A DNA stretch of 64,000 bases from Actibacterium naphthalenivorans (GCF_014196965.1 NZ_JACIEQ010000001.1:1178001-1242000); one strand, 5' to 3'; positions 35,887 to 45,242 are shown, numbered from the stretch's first letter. Notes: generated from the sequence alone by a model not told the origin. Translations and numbers: made by a program.

Positions 35887-35946
35887 ATGATCTGTCCCAT
35901 CATGCAGACGCGGTGCATGTATCAACCGCAACGGACCTGCCAATGA
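35887..35946 (+). CDS. Possible 19-residue Cys/Met-rich leader peptide coupled to rsfS
   Basis: ATG at 35887 follows a near-perfect Shine-Dalgarno AAGGAGG (35877-35883). The frame encodes MICPIMQTRCMYQPQRTCQ and its TGA overlaps the ATG of rsfS (ATGA, 35943-35946). The peptide has three Cys and three Met in 19 residues. The overlap means ribosomes finishing the peptide could start rsfS directly; rsfS has no good site of its own. It may be a regulatory leader sensing Cys/Met supply or a small protein. Confidence 0.5.
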   Translation: MICPIMQTRCMYQPQRTCQ

Positions 35947-36308
35947 CGCAGCTCCCCTTTGATGTTTCAAGCGAAGATCTGCTTGAACGCATTCTTGCCT
36001 CTCTCGATGACGACAAAGCGGAAGACATCGTGACGATCGACCTGCGCGGCAAATCCGCGATGGCCGATTACATGGTCATCTGCTCGGGCCGTTCGACCCG
36101 CCAGGTCGCCTCGATCGCAGAGAAGCTGACCGACCGGCTGAAACAGGATCTTGGCCGTTCTTCCAAGGTGGAAGGCAAGGATCAGGGCGATTGGGTTCTG
36201 ATCGACACGGGCGATGTGATCGTCCATGTGTTCCGCCCGGAAGTACGCGAGTTCTATCAGCTTGAAAAGATGTGGATGCCCACCGGGGCCGCTGCTTCCA
36301 AGGTCTGA
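35943..36308 (+). CDS. rsfS: Ribosome silencing factor RsfS
   Basis: RsfS binds L14 (uL14) of the large ribosomal subunit and blocks subunit joining when nutrients are scarce. The 121-residue length and the core KAEDIVTIDLRGKS, DYMVICSGRSTRQV, WVLIDTGDVIVHVF and YQLEKMW are diagnostic. ATG 35943 is preferred over the in-frame GTG 35913 because it overlaps the TGA of the upstream 19-codon frame and fits the conserved N-terminus. rlmH follows immediately, a pairing common in bacteria. Confidence 0.95.
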   Translation: MTQLPFDVSSEDLLERILASLDDDKAEDIVTIDLRGKSAMADYMVICSGRSTRQVASIAEKLTDRLKQDLGRSSKVEGKDQGDWVLIDTGDVIVHVFRPEVREFYQLEKMWMPTGAAASKV

Positions 36309-36779
36309 ATGCGCGTACATATCTGCGCTGTCGGCCGCCTTCGGGCGGGGCCTGAAGCTGCGCTGATCAAAGACTATGCCACCCGGTTCGACCGGACCGG
36401 GCGCGCGCTGGGGCTTGGCCCGCTGACCGTTCATGAGGTCGAAGACCGCAAGGGCGGCGGCATGGCGGCCGAGGCGGCGCTGCTGGATCGCGCGATTCCC
36501 GCCGGCGCGCTGCTCTGCACGCTGGATGAGCGTGGCAAGCTGATGTCCTCTCCCGATTTTGCCGACATGCTGGCGCGCTGGCGCGATGACGGGCGCGGCG
36601 ATCTGGCCTTCGTGATCGGCGGGGCCGACGGCATCGACCCGGCGCTGCGGGCGCGGGCCGACAGCAGCCTTTCGTTCGGACAGATGGTCTGGCCGCATAT
36701 GCTGGCCCGCGTGATGCTGACCGAACAGCTTTACCGGGCGGCGTCGATTCTGGCGGGGGCGCCCTATCACCGGGCCTGA
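36309..36779 (+). CDS. rlmH: 23S rRNA (pseudouridine-1915-N3)-methyltransferase RlmH
   Basis: RlmH methylates pseudouridine 1915 in helix 69 of 23S rRNA on assembled ribosomes, using SAM. The 156-residue SPOUT protein shows LDERGKLMSSPDFA and the SAM-binding knot segment FVIGGADGIDPALR and SLSFGQMVWPHMLARVMLTEQLYRA (beginning only of the last block is needed to identify it). Its ATG directly follows the rsfS stop. Confidence 0.96.
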   Translation: MRVHICAVGRLRAGPEAALIKDYATRFDRTGRALGLGPLTVHEVEDRKGGGMAAEAALLDRAIPAGALLCTLDERGKLMSSPDFADMLARWRDDGRGDLAFVIGGADGIDPALRARADSSLSFGQMVWPHMLARVMLTEQLYRAASILAGAPYHRA

Positions 36780-36817
36780 ACCACCCGCAAATTCGCGCCT
36801 GCCGGGGCCCTCGCAGG

Positions 36818-36846
36818 TTGTCCTTCGCGGTGCCGGGCCGTAGAAC
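36818..36846 (+). promoter_or_regulatory. Possible promoter of gpmI
   Basis: TTGTCC, 17 bases, TAGAAC: 4 of 6 matches in each box, ending 28 bases before the gpmI ATG. It would allow expression separate from rsfS-rlmH. Confidence 0.4.
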
Positions 36847-36874
36847 TGTGGCAAATTTCCAGAGGGCGCCTTTC

Positions 36875-38395
36875 ATGACCACTCCGAAACCTGTCGTTCT
36901 GTGCATCCTCGATGGCTGGGGCAAACGTGAAGAGACGGCGGCCAACGCCCCGGCCCTGGCCGACACCCCCAACTTTGATCGCATCATGGCCACCTGCCCC
37001 AATGCCTCGCTGGTGACCCACGGGCCGGATGTGGGCCTGCCCACCGGTCAGATGGGCAATTCGGAGGTCGGGCATACCAATATCGGTGCGGGCCGGGTGG
37101 TGGCGATGGATCTGGGCCAGATCGACCTTGCGATCGAGGATCGCTCGTTCTTCGAAAACCCGGCGCTGCTGGCGTTCATCGAAAAGGTCAAGGCCGCCGG
37201 CGGCACCGCGCATCTGATGGGGGTGGTATCGGATGGCGGCGTTCATGGCCATATCTCCCATATGCTGGCTGCGGCCGAGGCGATCACCGAAGCCGGGGTG
37301 CCGGTGGCCATCCATGCCATCACCGACGGGCGCGACGTGGCACCGAAATCGGCCGACAGCTTCATCCCGCAGCTTGTTTCGCGCCTGCACTACGGCGAAT
37401 CAATCGCCACGGTGATCGGCCGCTATTACGCCATGGACCGCGACAACCGCTGGGAACGGGTGCGCGCCGCCTATGAGGCGATGATCCACGGTCAGGGCTA
37501 TATCGCGCCTGATGCCGCATCCGCCGTTGCCCAGGCCTATGCCGATGACAAGTTCGATGAGTTCATCCCCGCCACGGTGATCGAAGGCTATGAAGGTGTG
37601 AAGGACGGCGACGGTTTCTTCTGCCTGAACTTCCGCGCGGACCGCGCCCGCGAAATCATGCGCGCCATCGGCGAGCCGGGCTTCGCCGAGTTCGACACAG
37701 GCACCCGGCCCAGGCTTTCGGCGCTGTTGGGCATGGTCGAATATTCCGATGGCCACAACGCCTATATGACCACCGCCTATCCCAAGCGGGAGATCGTGAA
37801 CACGCTGGGCTCCTGGGTGGCACAGCACGGGCGGACCCAGTTCCGCCTGGCCGAAACCGAGAAATACCCCCATGTCACCTTCTTTCTGAATGGCGGCAAG
37901 GAAACGCCCGAACAAGGCGAAGACCGATTCATGCCGCAATCGCCCAAGGTCGCCACCTATGACCTGCAGCCAGAGATGTCGGCGGCGGAGGTCACCGACA
38001 AGTTCGTCGAGGCGATCGAGAAGGGCTATGACCTGATCGTGGTGAACTACGCCAACCCCGATATGGTCGGCCATACCGGCGATCTGGGCGCCGCGATCCG
38101 CGCCTGCGCGGCAGTGGATCAGGGCCTCGGCCGCGCATTGCAGGCGCTGGAGGCCGCGGGCGGCGCCATGATCGTGACCGCCGACCACGGCAATTGCGAG
38201 ATGATGGTGGACCCTGAAACCGGCGGGCCGCATACCGCGCACACGCTCAACCCGGTGCCTGTCATCCTCGTCGGCGGGCCGGCGGGCGCGCAACTGCGGC
38301 AGGGCCGGCTGTCGGATCTTGCGCCAACGCTGCTGCAACTGATGGGCCTCGAGAAACCGGCCGAGATGACCGGCGAAAGCCTGATCACGGAATGA
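36875..38395 (+). CDS. gpmI: 2,3-bisphosphoglycerate-independent phosphoglycerate mutase
   Basis: GpmI interconverts 3- and 2-phosphoglycerate in glycolysis and gluconeogenesis using two metals and a phosphoserine intermediate. The 506-residue length is standard. Metal-binding Asp13 lies in ILDGWG and catalytic Ser63 in MGNSEVGHTNIGAGRVV; GRDVAPKSA, NYANPDMVGHTG and TADHGNCEMM complete the site. ATG 36875 is chosen. Its TGA overlaps the ATG of the EnvC-like gene. Confidence 0.97.
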   Translation: MTTPKPVVLCILDGWGKREETAANAPALADTPNFDRIMATCPNASLVTHGPDVGLPTGQMGNSEVGHTNIGAGRVVAMDLGQIDLAIEDRSFFENPALLAFIEKVKAAGGTAHLMGVVSDGGVHGHISHMLAAAEAITEAGVPVAIHAITDGRDVAPKSADSFIPQLVSRLHYGESIATVIGRYYAMDRDNRWERVRAAYEAMIHGQGYIAPDAASAVAQAYADDKFDEFIPATVIEGYEGVKDGDGFFCLNFRADRAREIMRAIGEPGFAEFDTGTRPRLSALLGMVEYSDGHNAYMTTAYPKREIVNTLGSWVAQHGRTQFRLAETEKYPHVTFFLNGGKETPEQGEDRFMPQSPKVATYDLQPEMSAAEVTDKFVEAIEKGYDLIVVNYANPDMVGHTGDLGAAIRACAAVDQGLGRALQALEAAGGAMIVTADHGNCEMMVDPETGGPHTAHTLNPVPVILVGGPAGAQLRQGRLSDLAPTLLQLMGLEKPAEMTGESLITE

Positions 38396-39531
38396 TCCGG
38401 CGGGCCGGCCTGATCCTTTGTCTTTTGTCGGGGCTTTGCGCCACGGCCGCATCGGCCGCGACCGACCCGGTGCTGACCGCGCGGCGGGCGGCCCAGATGC
38501 TGGATCAGGCCGCGCTGGCGCTGCAACAGGCCGATGGCGCGCATGACAGGGTCGCCGCGCTGACCCGGACGATCAGCGCCTATGAGGAAGGGCTGGTCGC
38601 GATTCGCGAAGGGCTGCGCCGCGCGGCGATCCGCGAACAGGCGATCCGGCTGGAATTCGATGCCCGCCGCGAAGAGGTTTCGCGCCTGATCGGCGTGCTG
38701 CAGACGATGCAGCGCGACCCTGAAACGCTGCTGTTGCTGCACCCCTCCGGCCCGGTCGGCACCGCGCGCGCCGGCATGATGCTGAGCGAGGTCACCCCGG
38801 CCATCCAGGCCCGCGCCGAAGAACTGCGCGCCACGCTCGAGGAGCTGACCCTGCTGCGCGCCCTTCAGGAAAGCGCGGCCGGCACGCTGGCGGCCGGTCT
38901 TTCCGGCGCCCAGGCCGCGCGCACCCGGCTGTCTCAGGCGATTTCCGAACGCACCGACCTGCCCCGCCGTTTCGCCGCCGAGCCGGAAAAGCTGCGCCAG
39001 CTTCTGGAAAGCAGCGACACGCTGGAAAGCTTCGCCAGCGGGCTGACCAGCCTGCAAGGCGATGCCACGCGCCCCGCCACCGCCGGGTTCGACGCCGCGC
39101 GCGGGGCGCTGCCGCTGCCGGTGCAGGGCACCCTTCTGCGCCGCTATGACGAAGCCGACGCCGCCGGCATCCGCCGCCCCGGCCTGTTGATCGCCACCCG
39201 CCCGCTGGCGCTGGTGACAACGCCGGCACCGGCCACCATCCGCTATCGCGGCCCGTTGCTGGACTACGGAAACGTGATGATCCTTGAGCCTGCGGGCGAC
39301 ACTCTTCTGGTGCTTGCGGGGCTTTCTCAGGTTTATGGTGAGGTCGGCGAGGTTCTGCCCGCGGGCGCGCCGGTGGGGCTGATGGGCGGCGCCGACCCCA
39401 AAGTCAGCGCCTTTCTTGAAAATGTCGCGGAAGGTGGTGGTAGCGACCGTTCAGAAACGCTTTATATTGAGCTAAGACAGGGCAATGCGCCCGTGGACCC
39501 GGCACAGTGGTTCAGACTGACAAAGGAATAG
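38392..39531 (+). CDS. EnvC-like murein hydrolase activator (degenerate LytM domain)
   Basis: A 379-residue exported protein: signal peptide MIRRAGLILCLLSGLCATAASA, a long coiled-coil region (about residues 30-220) and a C-terminal M23/LytM-like domain (about 250-370). The zinc ligands of active M23 enzymes are absent: the YGN segment reads DYGNVMILEP where His is expected after the strand, and the GIRRPGLLIA region lacks the usual His/Asp. This matches EnvC-type activators, which switch on amidases during cell separation. It lies between gpmI (overlap) and ctpA (6 bases), a conserved alphaproteobacterial order. Confidence 0.85.
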   Translation: MIRRAGLILCLLSGLCATAASAATDPVLTARRAAQMLDQAALALQQADGAHDRVAALTRTISAYEEGLVAIREGLRRAAIREQAIRLEFDARREEVSRLIGVLQTMQRDPETLLLLHPSGPVGTARAGMMLSEVTPAIQARAEELRATLEELTLLRALQESAAGTLAAGLSGAQAARTRLSQAISERTDLPRRFAAEPEKLRQLLESSDTLESFASGLTSLQGDATRPATAGFDAARGALPLPVQGTLLRRYDEADAAGIRRPGLLIATRPLALVTTPAPATIRYRGPLLDYGNVMILEPAGDTLLVLAGLSQVYGEVGEVLPAGAPVGLMGGADPKVSAFLENVAEGGGSDRSETLYIELRQGNAPVDPAQWFRLTKE

Positions 39532-39537
39532 AACCCG

Positions 39538-40875
39538 ATGAAGAAATTCGTGATGGCCGCACTGGGCGGTACGCTGGCAGGCGCGGTGCTGACCACACAG
39601 ATCGCCGGTCCGCTGATCGCGCAGCAGGCCGACCAGCAGACATCGGTCTATGAGCAGCTGGATCTTTTCGGCGACATCTTCGAACGCATTCGCGCGCAAT
39701 ATGTCGAAGAGGTGGACAGCGCCGACCTGATCGAGGCCGCCATCAACGGCATGCTCACCTCTCTCGACCCGCATTCCAGCTATCTGCCGCCGAAGGATTT
39801 CGACGACATGCAGGTTCAGACCCGCGGGGAATTCGGCGGGCTGGGCATCGAGGTGACGCAGGAAGAGGGCTTTGTCAAAGTCGTCTCCCCGATCGACGGC
39901 ACCCCGGCCGACGAGGCCGGCATCGAGGCCGGCGATTTCATCACCCATGTCGATGGCGAAAGCGTGCTGGGCCTGAACCTCGACCAAGCGGTGGAGCTGA
40001 TGCGCGGGCCGGTCGGGTCGGAGATCGTGATCACCATTGTCCGCGAAGGCATCGACGAGCCGTTCGACGTGACCATCACCCGCGATACGATCAAGCTGAC
40101 GGCCGTCCGCTCGCGCCTGGTGGGCAGCACGATCGTTCTGCGGGTCACGACTTTCAACGACCAGACCTATCCCAACCTGAAGGACGAATTCGAGAAATCG
40201 GTGGAGGAGCTGGGCGGGCTGGCCAATGTCAACGGTGTCGTGCTTGATCTGCGCAACAATCCCGGCGGGCTTCTGACCCAGGCGATCAAGGTGTCGGACG
40301 CCTTCCTGAACGCGGGCGAGATCGTATCGACGCGCGGCCGCAACCCGGCCGACAGCGACCGCTATAACGCAACCGACGGCGACCTGACCGATGGCACGCC
40401 GATGGTGGTGCTGATCAACGGCGGCTCCGCCTCGGCCTCCGAGATCGTGGCGGGCGCCCTGCAGGATCACCGCCGCGCCATCGTGGTGGGCACCAAGAGC
40501 TTCGGCAAAGGCTCGGTTCAGACGGTGATGCCGCTGCGCGGAAGCGGCGCGATGCGCCTGACCACCGCGCGGTATTACACACCCTCCGGCCGGTCGATCC
40601 AGGCGCTTGGCGTATCGCCCGATATCGTCGTGCCGCAGCCGCCGCGCGTGCCCGCCGAGACCGAGGAAACCGATGCGGCCGGCCCCCGCACCCGGTCAGA
40701 GGCCGATCTGCGCGGCAGCCTGACCAACGACTCGATGACCGAGGATGAGCGCAAGCAGGCCGAAGAAGAGCAGGCAAGGGCCGCCGAGGCCGCCAAGCTG
40801 CGCGAAGAGGATTATCAGCTGGCTTATGCGGTCGATATCCTCAAGGGCCTGTCGGCCCTCGAATCCTCCAAGTAA
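39538..40875 (+). CDS. ctpA: Carboxy-terminal processing peptidase (S41 family)
   Basis: A 445-residue periplasmic serine peptidase with an N-terminal signal/anchor ([20 protein letters not shown]), a PDZ domain (about residues 85-175) and the S41 catalytic domain. The Ser/Lys dyad is Ser299 in GGSASASE and Lys324 in SFGKGS. It trims C-termini of envelope proteins, often murein hydrolases, which suits its place next to the EnvC-like activator. The C-terminus is Glu/Ala-rich and helical. Confidence 0.94.
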   Translation: MKKFVMAALGGTLAGAVLTTQIAGPLIAQQADQQTSVYEQLDLFGDIFERIRAQYVEEVDSADLIEAAINGMLTSLDPHSSYLPPKDFDDMQVQTRGEFGGLGIEVTQEEGFVKVVSPIDGTPADEAGIEAGDFITHVDGESVLGLNLDQAVELMRGPVGSEIVITIVREGIDEPFDVTITRDTIKLTAVRSRLVGSTIVLRVTTFNDQTYPNLKDEFEKSVEELGGLANVNGVVLDLRNNPGGLLTQAIKVSDAFLNAGEIVSTRGRNPADSDRYNATDGDLTDGTPMVVLINGGSASASEIVAGALQDHRRAIVVGTKSFGKGSVQTVMPLRGSGAMRLTTARYYTPSGRSIQALGVSPDIVVPQPPRVPAETEETDAAGPRTRSEADLRGSLTNDSMTEDERKQAEEEQARAAEAAKLREEDYQLAYAVDILKGLSALESSK

Positions 40876-40881
40876 GGGAGC

Positions 40882-40905
40882 GGGCCGGCCTGGTGCCGGC
40901 CCTTT
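40882..40905 (+). terminator. Hairpin between ctpA and rppH
   Basis: GGGCCGGC-CTGGT-GCCGGCCC followed by TTTC: an 8-bp perfect stem 6 bases after the ctpA stop. The U run is short, so it may only attenuate read-through into rppH, whose ATG lies 10 bases beyond. Confidence 0.6.
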
Positions 40906-40912
40906 CGCACGA

Positions 40913-41407
40913 ATGACGCCCGAACAGATCGCCGCTTTGCCCTATCGCCCCTGCGTGGGCGTGATGCTGATGAATGCCGATGGCCGGATTTTCGTCGGCC
41001 AGCGCAAGGATTCCGAGGTTGCCGCCTGGCAGATGCCCCAGGGCGGCATCGACAAGGGCGAAGCACCCGAGGCCGCTGCCCTGCGCGAGCTGTGGGAAGA
41101 GACCGGCGTGACCGCCGATCTGGTGGAGGTCGTCGGCCAGACCGGCGACTGGGTGACCTATGACCTGCCGGATGAGCTGGTCGGCAAGGTCTGGAAGGGG
41201 AAGTATCGCGGGCAGAAGCAGCTTTGGTTCCTGCTGCGCTTTCTGGGCTCTGATGACCAGATCGACATCGAAACCGAGCATCCGGAGTTTTCCGAATGGG
41301 CCTGGCTGCCCGCCGACCAGCTTGTGGCCAATATCGTGCCCTTCAAGCGCGAGGTCTATGCGCAGGTGGTGGCGGAGCTGGGGCCGCAGATCGCGGGCCG
41401 GGGCTGA
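40913..41407 (+). CDS. rppH: RNA pyrophosphohydrolase (Nudix)
   Basis: RppH removes pyrophosphate from the 5' triphosphate of mRNA and so starts RNase E-dependent decay. The 164-residue protein has the Nudix box [22 protein letters not shown] and the [12 protein letters not shown] start of the RppH/IalA family. ATG 40913 is chosen; the frame runs back into ctpA without meaning. It lies 37 bases after ctpA beyond a hairpin. Confidence 0.94.
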   Translation: MTPEQIAALPYRPCVGVMLMNADGRIFVGQRKDSEVAAWQMPQGGIDKGEAPEAAALRELWEETGVTADLVEVVGQTGDWVTYDLPDELVGKVWKGKYRGQKQLWFLLRFLGSDDQIDIETEHPEFSEWAWLPADQLVANIVPFKREVYAQVVAELGPQIAGRG

Positions 41408-41418
41408 CCGGGCGCGCG

Positions 41419-41442
41419 CCCTTCCGCCAATGGACGGAAGGG
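41419..41442. terminator. Hairpin between converging rppH and lytic transglycosylase genes
   Basis: CCCTTCCG-CCAATGGA-CGGAAGGG, an 8-bp perfect stem just beyond the rppH stop, with no U run. It probably protects or ends the rppH transcript. Confidence 0.45.
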
Positions 41443-41463
41443 ATGCCCGCGCCGGTTCACTTT

Positions 41464-41503
41464 CTTGCCTCCGGCGGGGATATTTTCGCGAAAAAGAAGA
41501 GCA
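41464..41503. repeat. Possible extragenic repeat unit (CCTCCGGCGGGGATATTTT type)
   Basis: The segment holds CCTCCGGCGGGGATATTTT followed by CGCGAAAAAGAAG, including the 12-base palindrome TTTTCGCGAAAA (41483-41494). From memory, near-identical sequences are scattered between genes in Rhodobacter and Paracoccus relatives. Only one copy is in this window, so the repeat status cannot be shown here. Confidence 0.4.
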
Positions 41504-41534
41504 AGGGCTGGCGGGTGCCGTGGTTCGGGTGCGC

Positions 41535-42845
41535 TCAGCCGCCTTTCAGCAGTTTCAGCAGCTCTTGCGACGGGTAGCCATCCTGCGTCACGCCGCGCGA
41601 TTTCTGGAAGCTGCGGATCGCGTTGATCGTGTTGGGGCCGATGATGCCGTCCACCTTGTCATCCAGAAATCCCGCGCGGGTCAGGCGGCGCTGCATCTCC
41701 TGCTTTTCGGCAAAGGACAGCGGCTTGTAGCCCCGCGGCCAGCTTGCCTGGATCGGCGGGCCGCCCTTCAGCCGGTCCGACAGGTGGCCCACGCCGATGA
41801 CATAGGCGTCGGCGACATTGTAGCGTTCGATCACGCTGAAGTTCTTGAATATCATGAAGGCCGCGCCCTGCGACCCGGCCGGCAGCAGGATCGAGGCCGC
41901 GCCGTAGTCGGGCACTGGCCTGCCGTCGATTCCGCGCACGCCAAGCCCCGCCCATTCGGAGGGGGATTTCAGGATCTTGCGGCTGGCCAGGCCATAGTTG
42001 AAGCCGCGCGGCAGCACCACCTCGACCCCCCAGGGCTGCCCCGTGACCCAGCCATGGCGCGCCAGATAGGCCGCGGTGGAGGCCAGCGCGTCAGACGGAT
42101 CATCGGACCAGACATCGCGCCGGCCATCGCCGGTGAAATCCACCGCATAGGCCAGATAGCTGGAGGGGATGAACTGCGTATGCCCCATCGCGCCGGCCCA
42201 GGAGCCGGTCATCCGGCTGGCCGGCACGTCGCCCGATTGAAGGATTTTCAGCGCGTCGATCAATTGCGCCTCGAAGAAGGCACCGCGCCGGCCGTCATAG
42301 GCCAGCGTGGCCAGCGCCTCGATCGTCGGGATGGTGCCGCGATGGCTGCCATAGGCGCTTTCCAAGCCCCAGACGGCGGCGACCACCTCTTTCTCCACCC
42401 CGTATTTCGCTTCGATCGCCCGCAGCACGCGTCCATGATCGCGCAGCGCCGCCTTGCCGTTCTCGACCCGCACGGGCGAGGCCGCGCTATCGAGGTAATC
42501 CCAGATCTGCTTGGTATATTCGCTCTGGTTGCGGTCTTTCTGGATCACATCGGTGTTGTATTTCACCCCCCGCAGCGCCGCGTCGAAGACCTGTGGCGTG
42601 ATGCCCTTGGCCCGCGCACGCGCGGCGAACCCGTCGATCCAGTGCCGGAACCCGATGTTGGATGTCGAGACCTGTGCCAGATCCTGCTTCTCGGCCCGGG
42701 CCGGGCGCGCCGCCGGAATGGCGGATGCGGCCGCGCCCGGCCGCAGCACCGGTTGCGGCGCCTGTTCCATCTGCGGCCCCGCGAGAGCGGCGCCCCCCAA
42801 AAGCGTTGCCCCGACCAGACCGGCCGTTCTTGCCCAGCGTTTCAT
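41535..42845 (-). CDS. Lytic murein transglycosylase (MltB family) with peptidoglycan-binding domain
   Basis: A 436-residue exported enzyme that cuts the glycan strand of murein, leaving 1,6-anhydro-MurNAc ends. A signal peptide (MKRWARTAGLVGATLLGGAA) is followed by the SLT_2 domain (about residues 65-360) with the catalytic Glu in WGLESAYGSHRG and SYLAYAVDFTGDG. A C-terminal PG_binding_1 domain (about 375-433) contains IIGPNTINAIRSFQ. It is transcribed alone and converges with rppH. Confidence 0.92.
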   Translation of the reverse strand: MKRWARTAGLVGATLLGGAALAGPQMEQAPQPVLRPGAAASAIPAARPARAEKQDLAQVSTSNIGFRHWIDGFAARARAKGITPQVFDAALRGVKYNTDVIQKDRNQSEYTKQIWDYLDSAASPVRVENGKAALRDHGRVLRAIEAKYGVEKEVVAAVWGLESAYGSHRGTIPTIEALATLAYDGRRGAFFEAQLIDALKILQSGDVPASRMTGSWAGAMGHTQFIPSSYLAYAVDFTGDGRRDVWSDDPSDALASTAAYLARHGWVTGQPWGVEVVLPRGFNYGLASRKILKSPSEWAGLGVRGIDGRPVPDYGAASILLPAGSQGAAFMIFKNFSVIERYNVADAYVIGVGHLSDRLKGGPPIQASWPRGYKPLSFAEKQEMQRRLTRAGFLDDKVDGIIGPNTINAIRSFQKSRGVTQDGYPSQELLKLLKGG

Positions 42846-42932
42846 TGATGACCCTGCTTGCCTGATTTTATTTGCATCGAGTGTAGCGTGACCGGGCAGA
42901 GTCGCAAAGCGGGCATCAGGGCATTGCGCGGT

Positions 42933-45188
42933 TCAGCGCCGTTTGCGCGCCACCTTGCGCTTGGCCTTGGCCGCCTTTTTCTGCGCGCTGGCCGGTTTGC
43001 GCCGGACAGGTCTGCCCGTGGATCTGGACGGGCCGCGCGGCAGGGTTTTTCCGTCGATCGACAGCAGTTCCAGCATCAGCCCGCCGGTCACCGGCACGGC
43101 CTCTGCCAGACGCACGGTCACGGGCTGGCCGATGCCGATGACAAGGCCGCTGTCGGCGCCCATCAACGTCTGCGCCTCACGGTCATGATGGAAGTATTCA
43201 TTGCCAAGCTCGCGGATCGGCACCAGCCCATCGGCGCCGGTTTCATCCAGCTTCACGAAGACACCGAAACGGGCGATGCCCGAAATGCGGCCGGTGAATT
43301 CATTGCCCACGCGTTCCGACAGGTAGGCGGCCAGATAGCGATCGGTCGTGTCACGCTCTGCCGCCATTGAACGGCGTTCGGTATCCGAGATATGGGTTGC
43401 GGTTTCTTCCAGCCGGTCGATGTCTTCGGGGCTGAGTCCGTCATCGCCCCAGCCATGGGCGAGGATCAGCGCACGATGCACGATCAGGTCCGAATAGCGC
43501 CGGATCGGCGAGGTGAAATGCGCATAGCTGCGCAGGGCCAGCCCGAAATGGCCAAAGTTTTCGGGGTTGTAATAGGCCTGTGTCATGGAGCGCAGGGTGG
43601 ACAGGTTGATCAGTTCGGAAAACTCGGTGCCCATCGCCGCGTCGAGCAGCTGATTGAGATGCCGGGTCTGCAGCACCTGCCCCTTGGCCAGGGTGAAGCC
43701 GGAGGCCGCCGCCACATCGCGCAGCGCGTCGAGCTTTTCGGGCGAGGGCTCTTCATGCACCCGGAACAGCAGCGGGCGGCGCATCTTGGTCAGTTCTTCT
43801 GCGGCCGAGACATTGGCGAGGATCATGAATTCCTCGATCAGCCGGTGCGCGTCATAGCGATCACGGAACCGGACCGACGCCACCTTGCCATCCTCGCTCA
43901 GCTCGATCCGCCGTTCGGGCAGGTCCAGATCCAGAGGCTGACGCGCGTGGCGGGCCCTGGTCGCGGCGGTATAGGCGGCATAGAGCGGCTTCAGAACATC
44001 GTTCAGGAGCGGTTCGGTCTTGTCGTTGGGCGCGCCGTCGATGGCGGCCTGCACCTCTTCGTAGTTCAGCGACGCGGCAGAGCGCATCAGCCCGCGCGTG
44101 AACCGGTGGCCGATCTTGTTGCCCGCCATGTCCAGCTTCATGCGCACCGCGATACAGGCGCGCGGCACGCCTTCGTGCAGCGAACACAGATCGCCCGACA
44201 GACGGTCGGGCAGCATCGGCACGACACGGTCCGGGAAATAGGTGGAGTTGCCGCGCTTGCGCGCCTCGCGGTCCAGCGCCGATCCGGGCGTCACGTAGCA
44301 GGCGACATCGGCGATCGCGACCCAGACAATATGCCCGCCTTCGTTCTTCGGATCGTCATCGGGCTCGGCGAAGACCGCGTCGTCATGATCGCGCGCGTCG
44401 GCCGGGTCGATGGTGATCAGCGGCAGGTCGCGCAGATCCTCGCGCTTGCCCAGACCTGCGGGTTTGGCGCGGTCGGCCTCGGCGATCACGTCATCGGGAA
44501 AATCGTCGGGGATGCCGTGCTGATGGATCGCGATCAGCGATACCGCCTTCGGCGCGCCGGGGTCGCCCAGCCGCGTCACGATGCGGGCACGGGGCAGGCC
44601 CATGCGGGCACGCGGCCCGGTCTGCTCGGCCTCGACCAGCTCGCCGTCCTTCGCGCCATGGGTGGCGCCGGCGGGCACCAGCCATTCCTTGTCGGCGCCC
44701 TTGTCGATGGGCTTGATCCGCCCGCCTTCGGTTTCCTTGCGGAAGATGCCCAGAATGCGGTGCGGATTGGCGCCGATCCGGCGAATCAGCCGGGCCTCGT
44801 ATTGATGATCCTCGCCCTTCACCTCTGTCAGGCGGCCAAGGATACGGTCGCCGCCGCCCAGCGCCGGATCGGCGTTGCGCGCAACGAACAGCACCTTCGG
44901 CTCGGGCCCGTCACCTTGCCATTCCAGCGGCCGGGCGAACAGATCGCCATCGGGCGTCGGCTCCAGGATCTGCAGCACCGACACCGGCGGAAGCTTGTCC
45001 GGGTCGCGATAGGTCTTGCGCCGTTTTTCCAGATTTCCCTCTTGCTCCAGCTCTTTCAGGATCCGCTTGAGATCGATCCGGTCGGAGCCTTTGATACCGA
45101 AGGCCTTGGCAATTTCGCGCTTGGAGGTCTGGCCGGGATTGTCAGCAATCCAGGCGAGGATCTCGGCTTTGTCTGGGATCCGTGTCAT
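42933..45188 (-). CDS. rnr: Ribonuclease R
   Basis: RNase R is a processive 3'-5' exoribonuclease that degrades structured RNA and takes part in trans-translation. The 751-residue protein has an N-terminal helix-turn-helix, cold-shock-like domains, and the RNB catalytic domain with IDPADARDHDDAVFA (metal aspartates) and GNSTYFPDRVVPMLP. A C-terminal S1 domain follows (about residues 640-720) and the tail is Lys/Arg-rich (AKAKRKVARKRR), as usual for RNase R. It is separated by 54 bases from dapE on the same strand. Confidence 0.95.
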   Translation of the reverse strand: MTRIPDKAEILAWIADNPGQTSKREIAKAFGIKGSDRIDLKRILKELEQEGNLEKRRKTYRDPDKLPPVSVLQILEPTPDGDLFARPLEWQGDGPEPKVLFVARNADPALGGGDRILGRLTEVKGEDHQYEARLIRRIGANPHRILGIFRKETEGGRIKPIDKGADKEWLVPAGATHGAKDGELVEAEQTGPRARMGLPRARIVTRLGDPGAPKAVSLIAIHQHGIPDDFPDDVIAEADRAKPAGLGKREDLRDLPLITIDPADARDHDDAVFAEPDDDPKNEGGHIVWVAIADVACYVTPGSALDREARKRGNSTYFPDRVVPMLPDRLSGDLCSLHEGVPRACIAVRMKLDMAGNKIGHRFTRGLMRSAASLNYEEVQAAIDGAPNDKTEPLLNDVLKPLYAAYTAATRARHARQPLDLDLPERRIELSEDGKVASVRFRDRYDAHRLIEEFMILANVSAAEELTKMRRPLLFRVHEEPSPEKLDALRDVAAASGFTLAKGQVLQTRHLNQLLDAAMGTEFSELINLSTLRSMTQAYYNPENFGHFGLALRSYAHFTSPIRRYSDLIVHRALILAHGWGDDGLSPEDIDRLEETATHISDTERRSMAAERDTTDRYLAAYLSERVGNEFTGRISGIARFGVFVKLDETGADGLVPIRELGNEYFHHDREAQTLMGADSGLVIGIGQPVTVRLAEAVPVTGGLMLELLSIDGKTLPRGPSRSTGRPVRRKPASAQKKAAKAKRKVARKRR

Positions 45189-45242
45189 ATGTTTGAGGTA
45201 GCATTTACCAACGCCCCCGTCATGCGCAAAACGCGGCGCCCC

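Noticed and set aside
35913-35943. GTG 35913 as the start of rsfS
   Set aside because: It has no ribosome site, adds ten residues not typical of RsfS, and lies within the 19-codon leader frame. ATG 35943 fits the family and the overlap.
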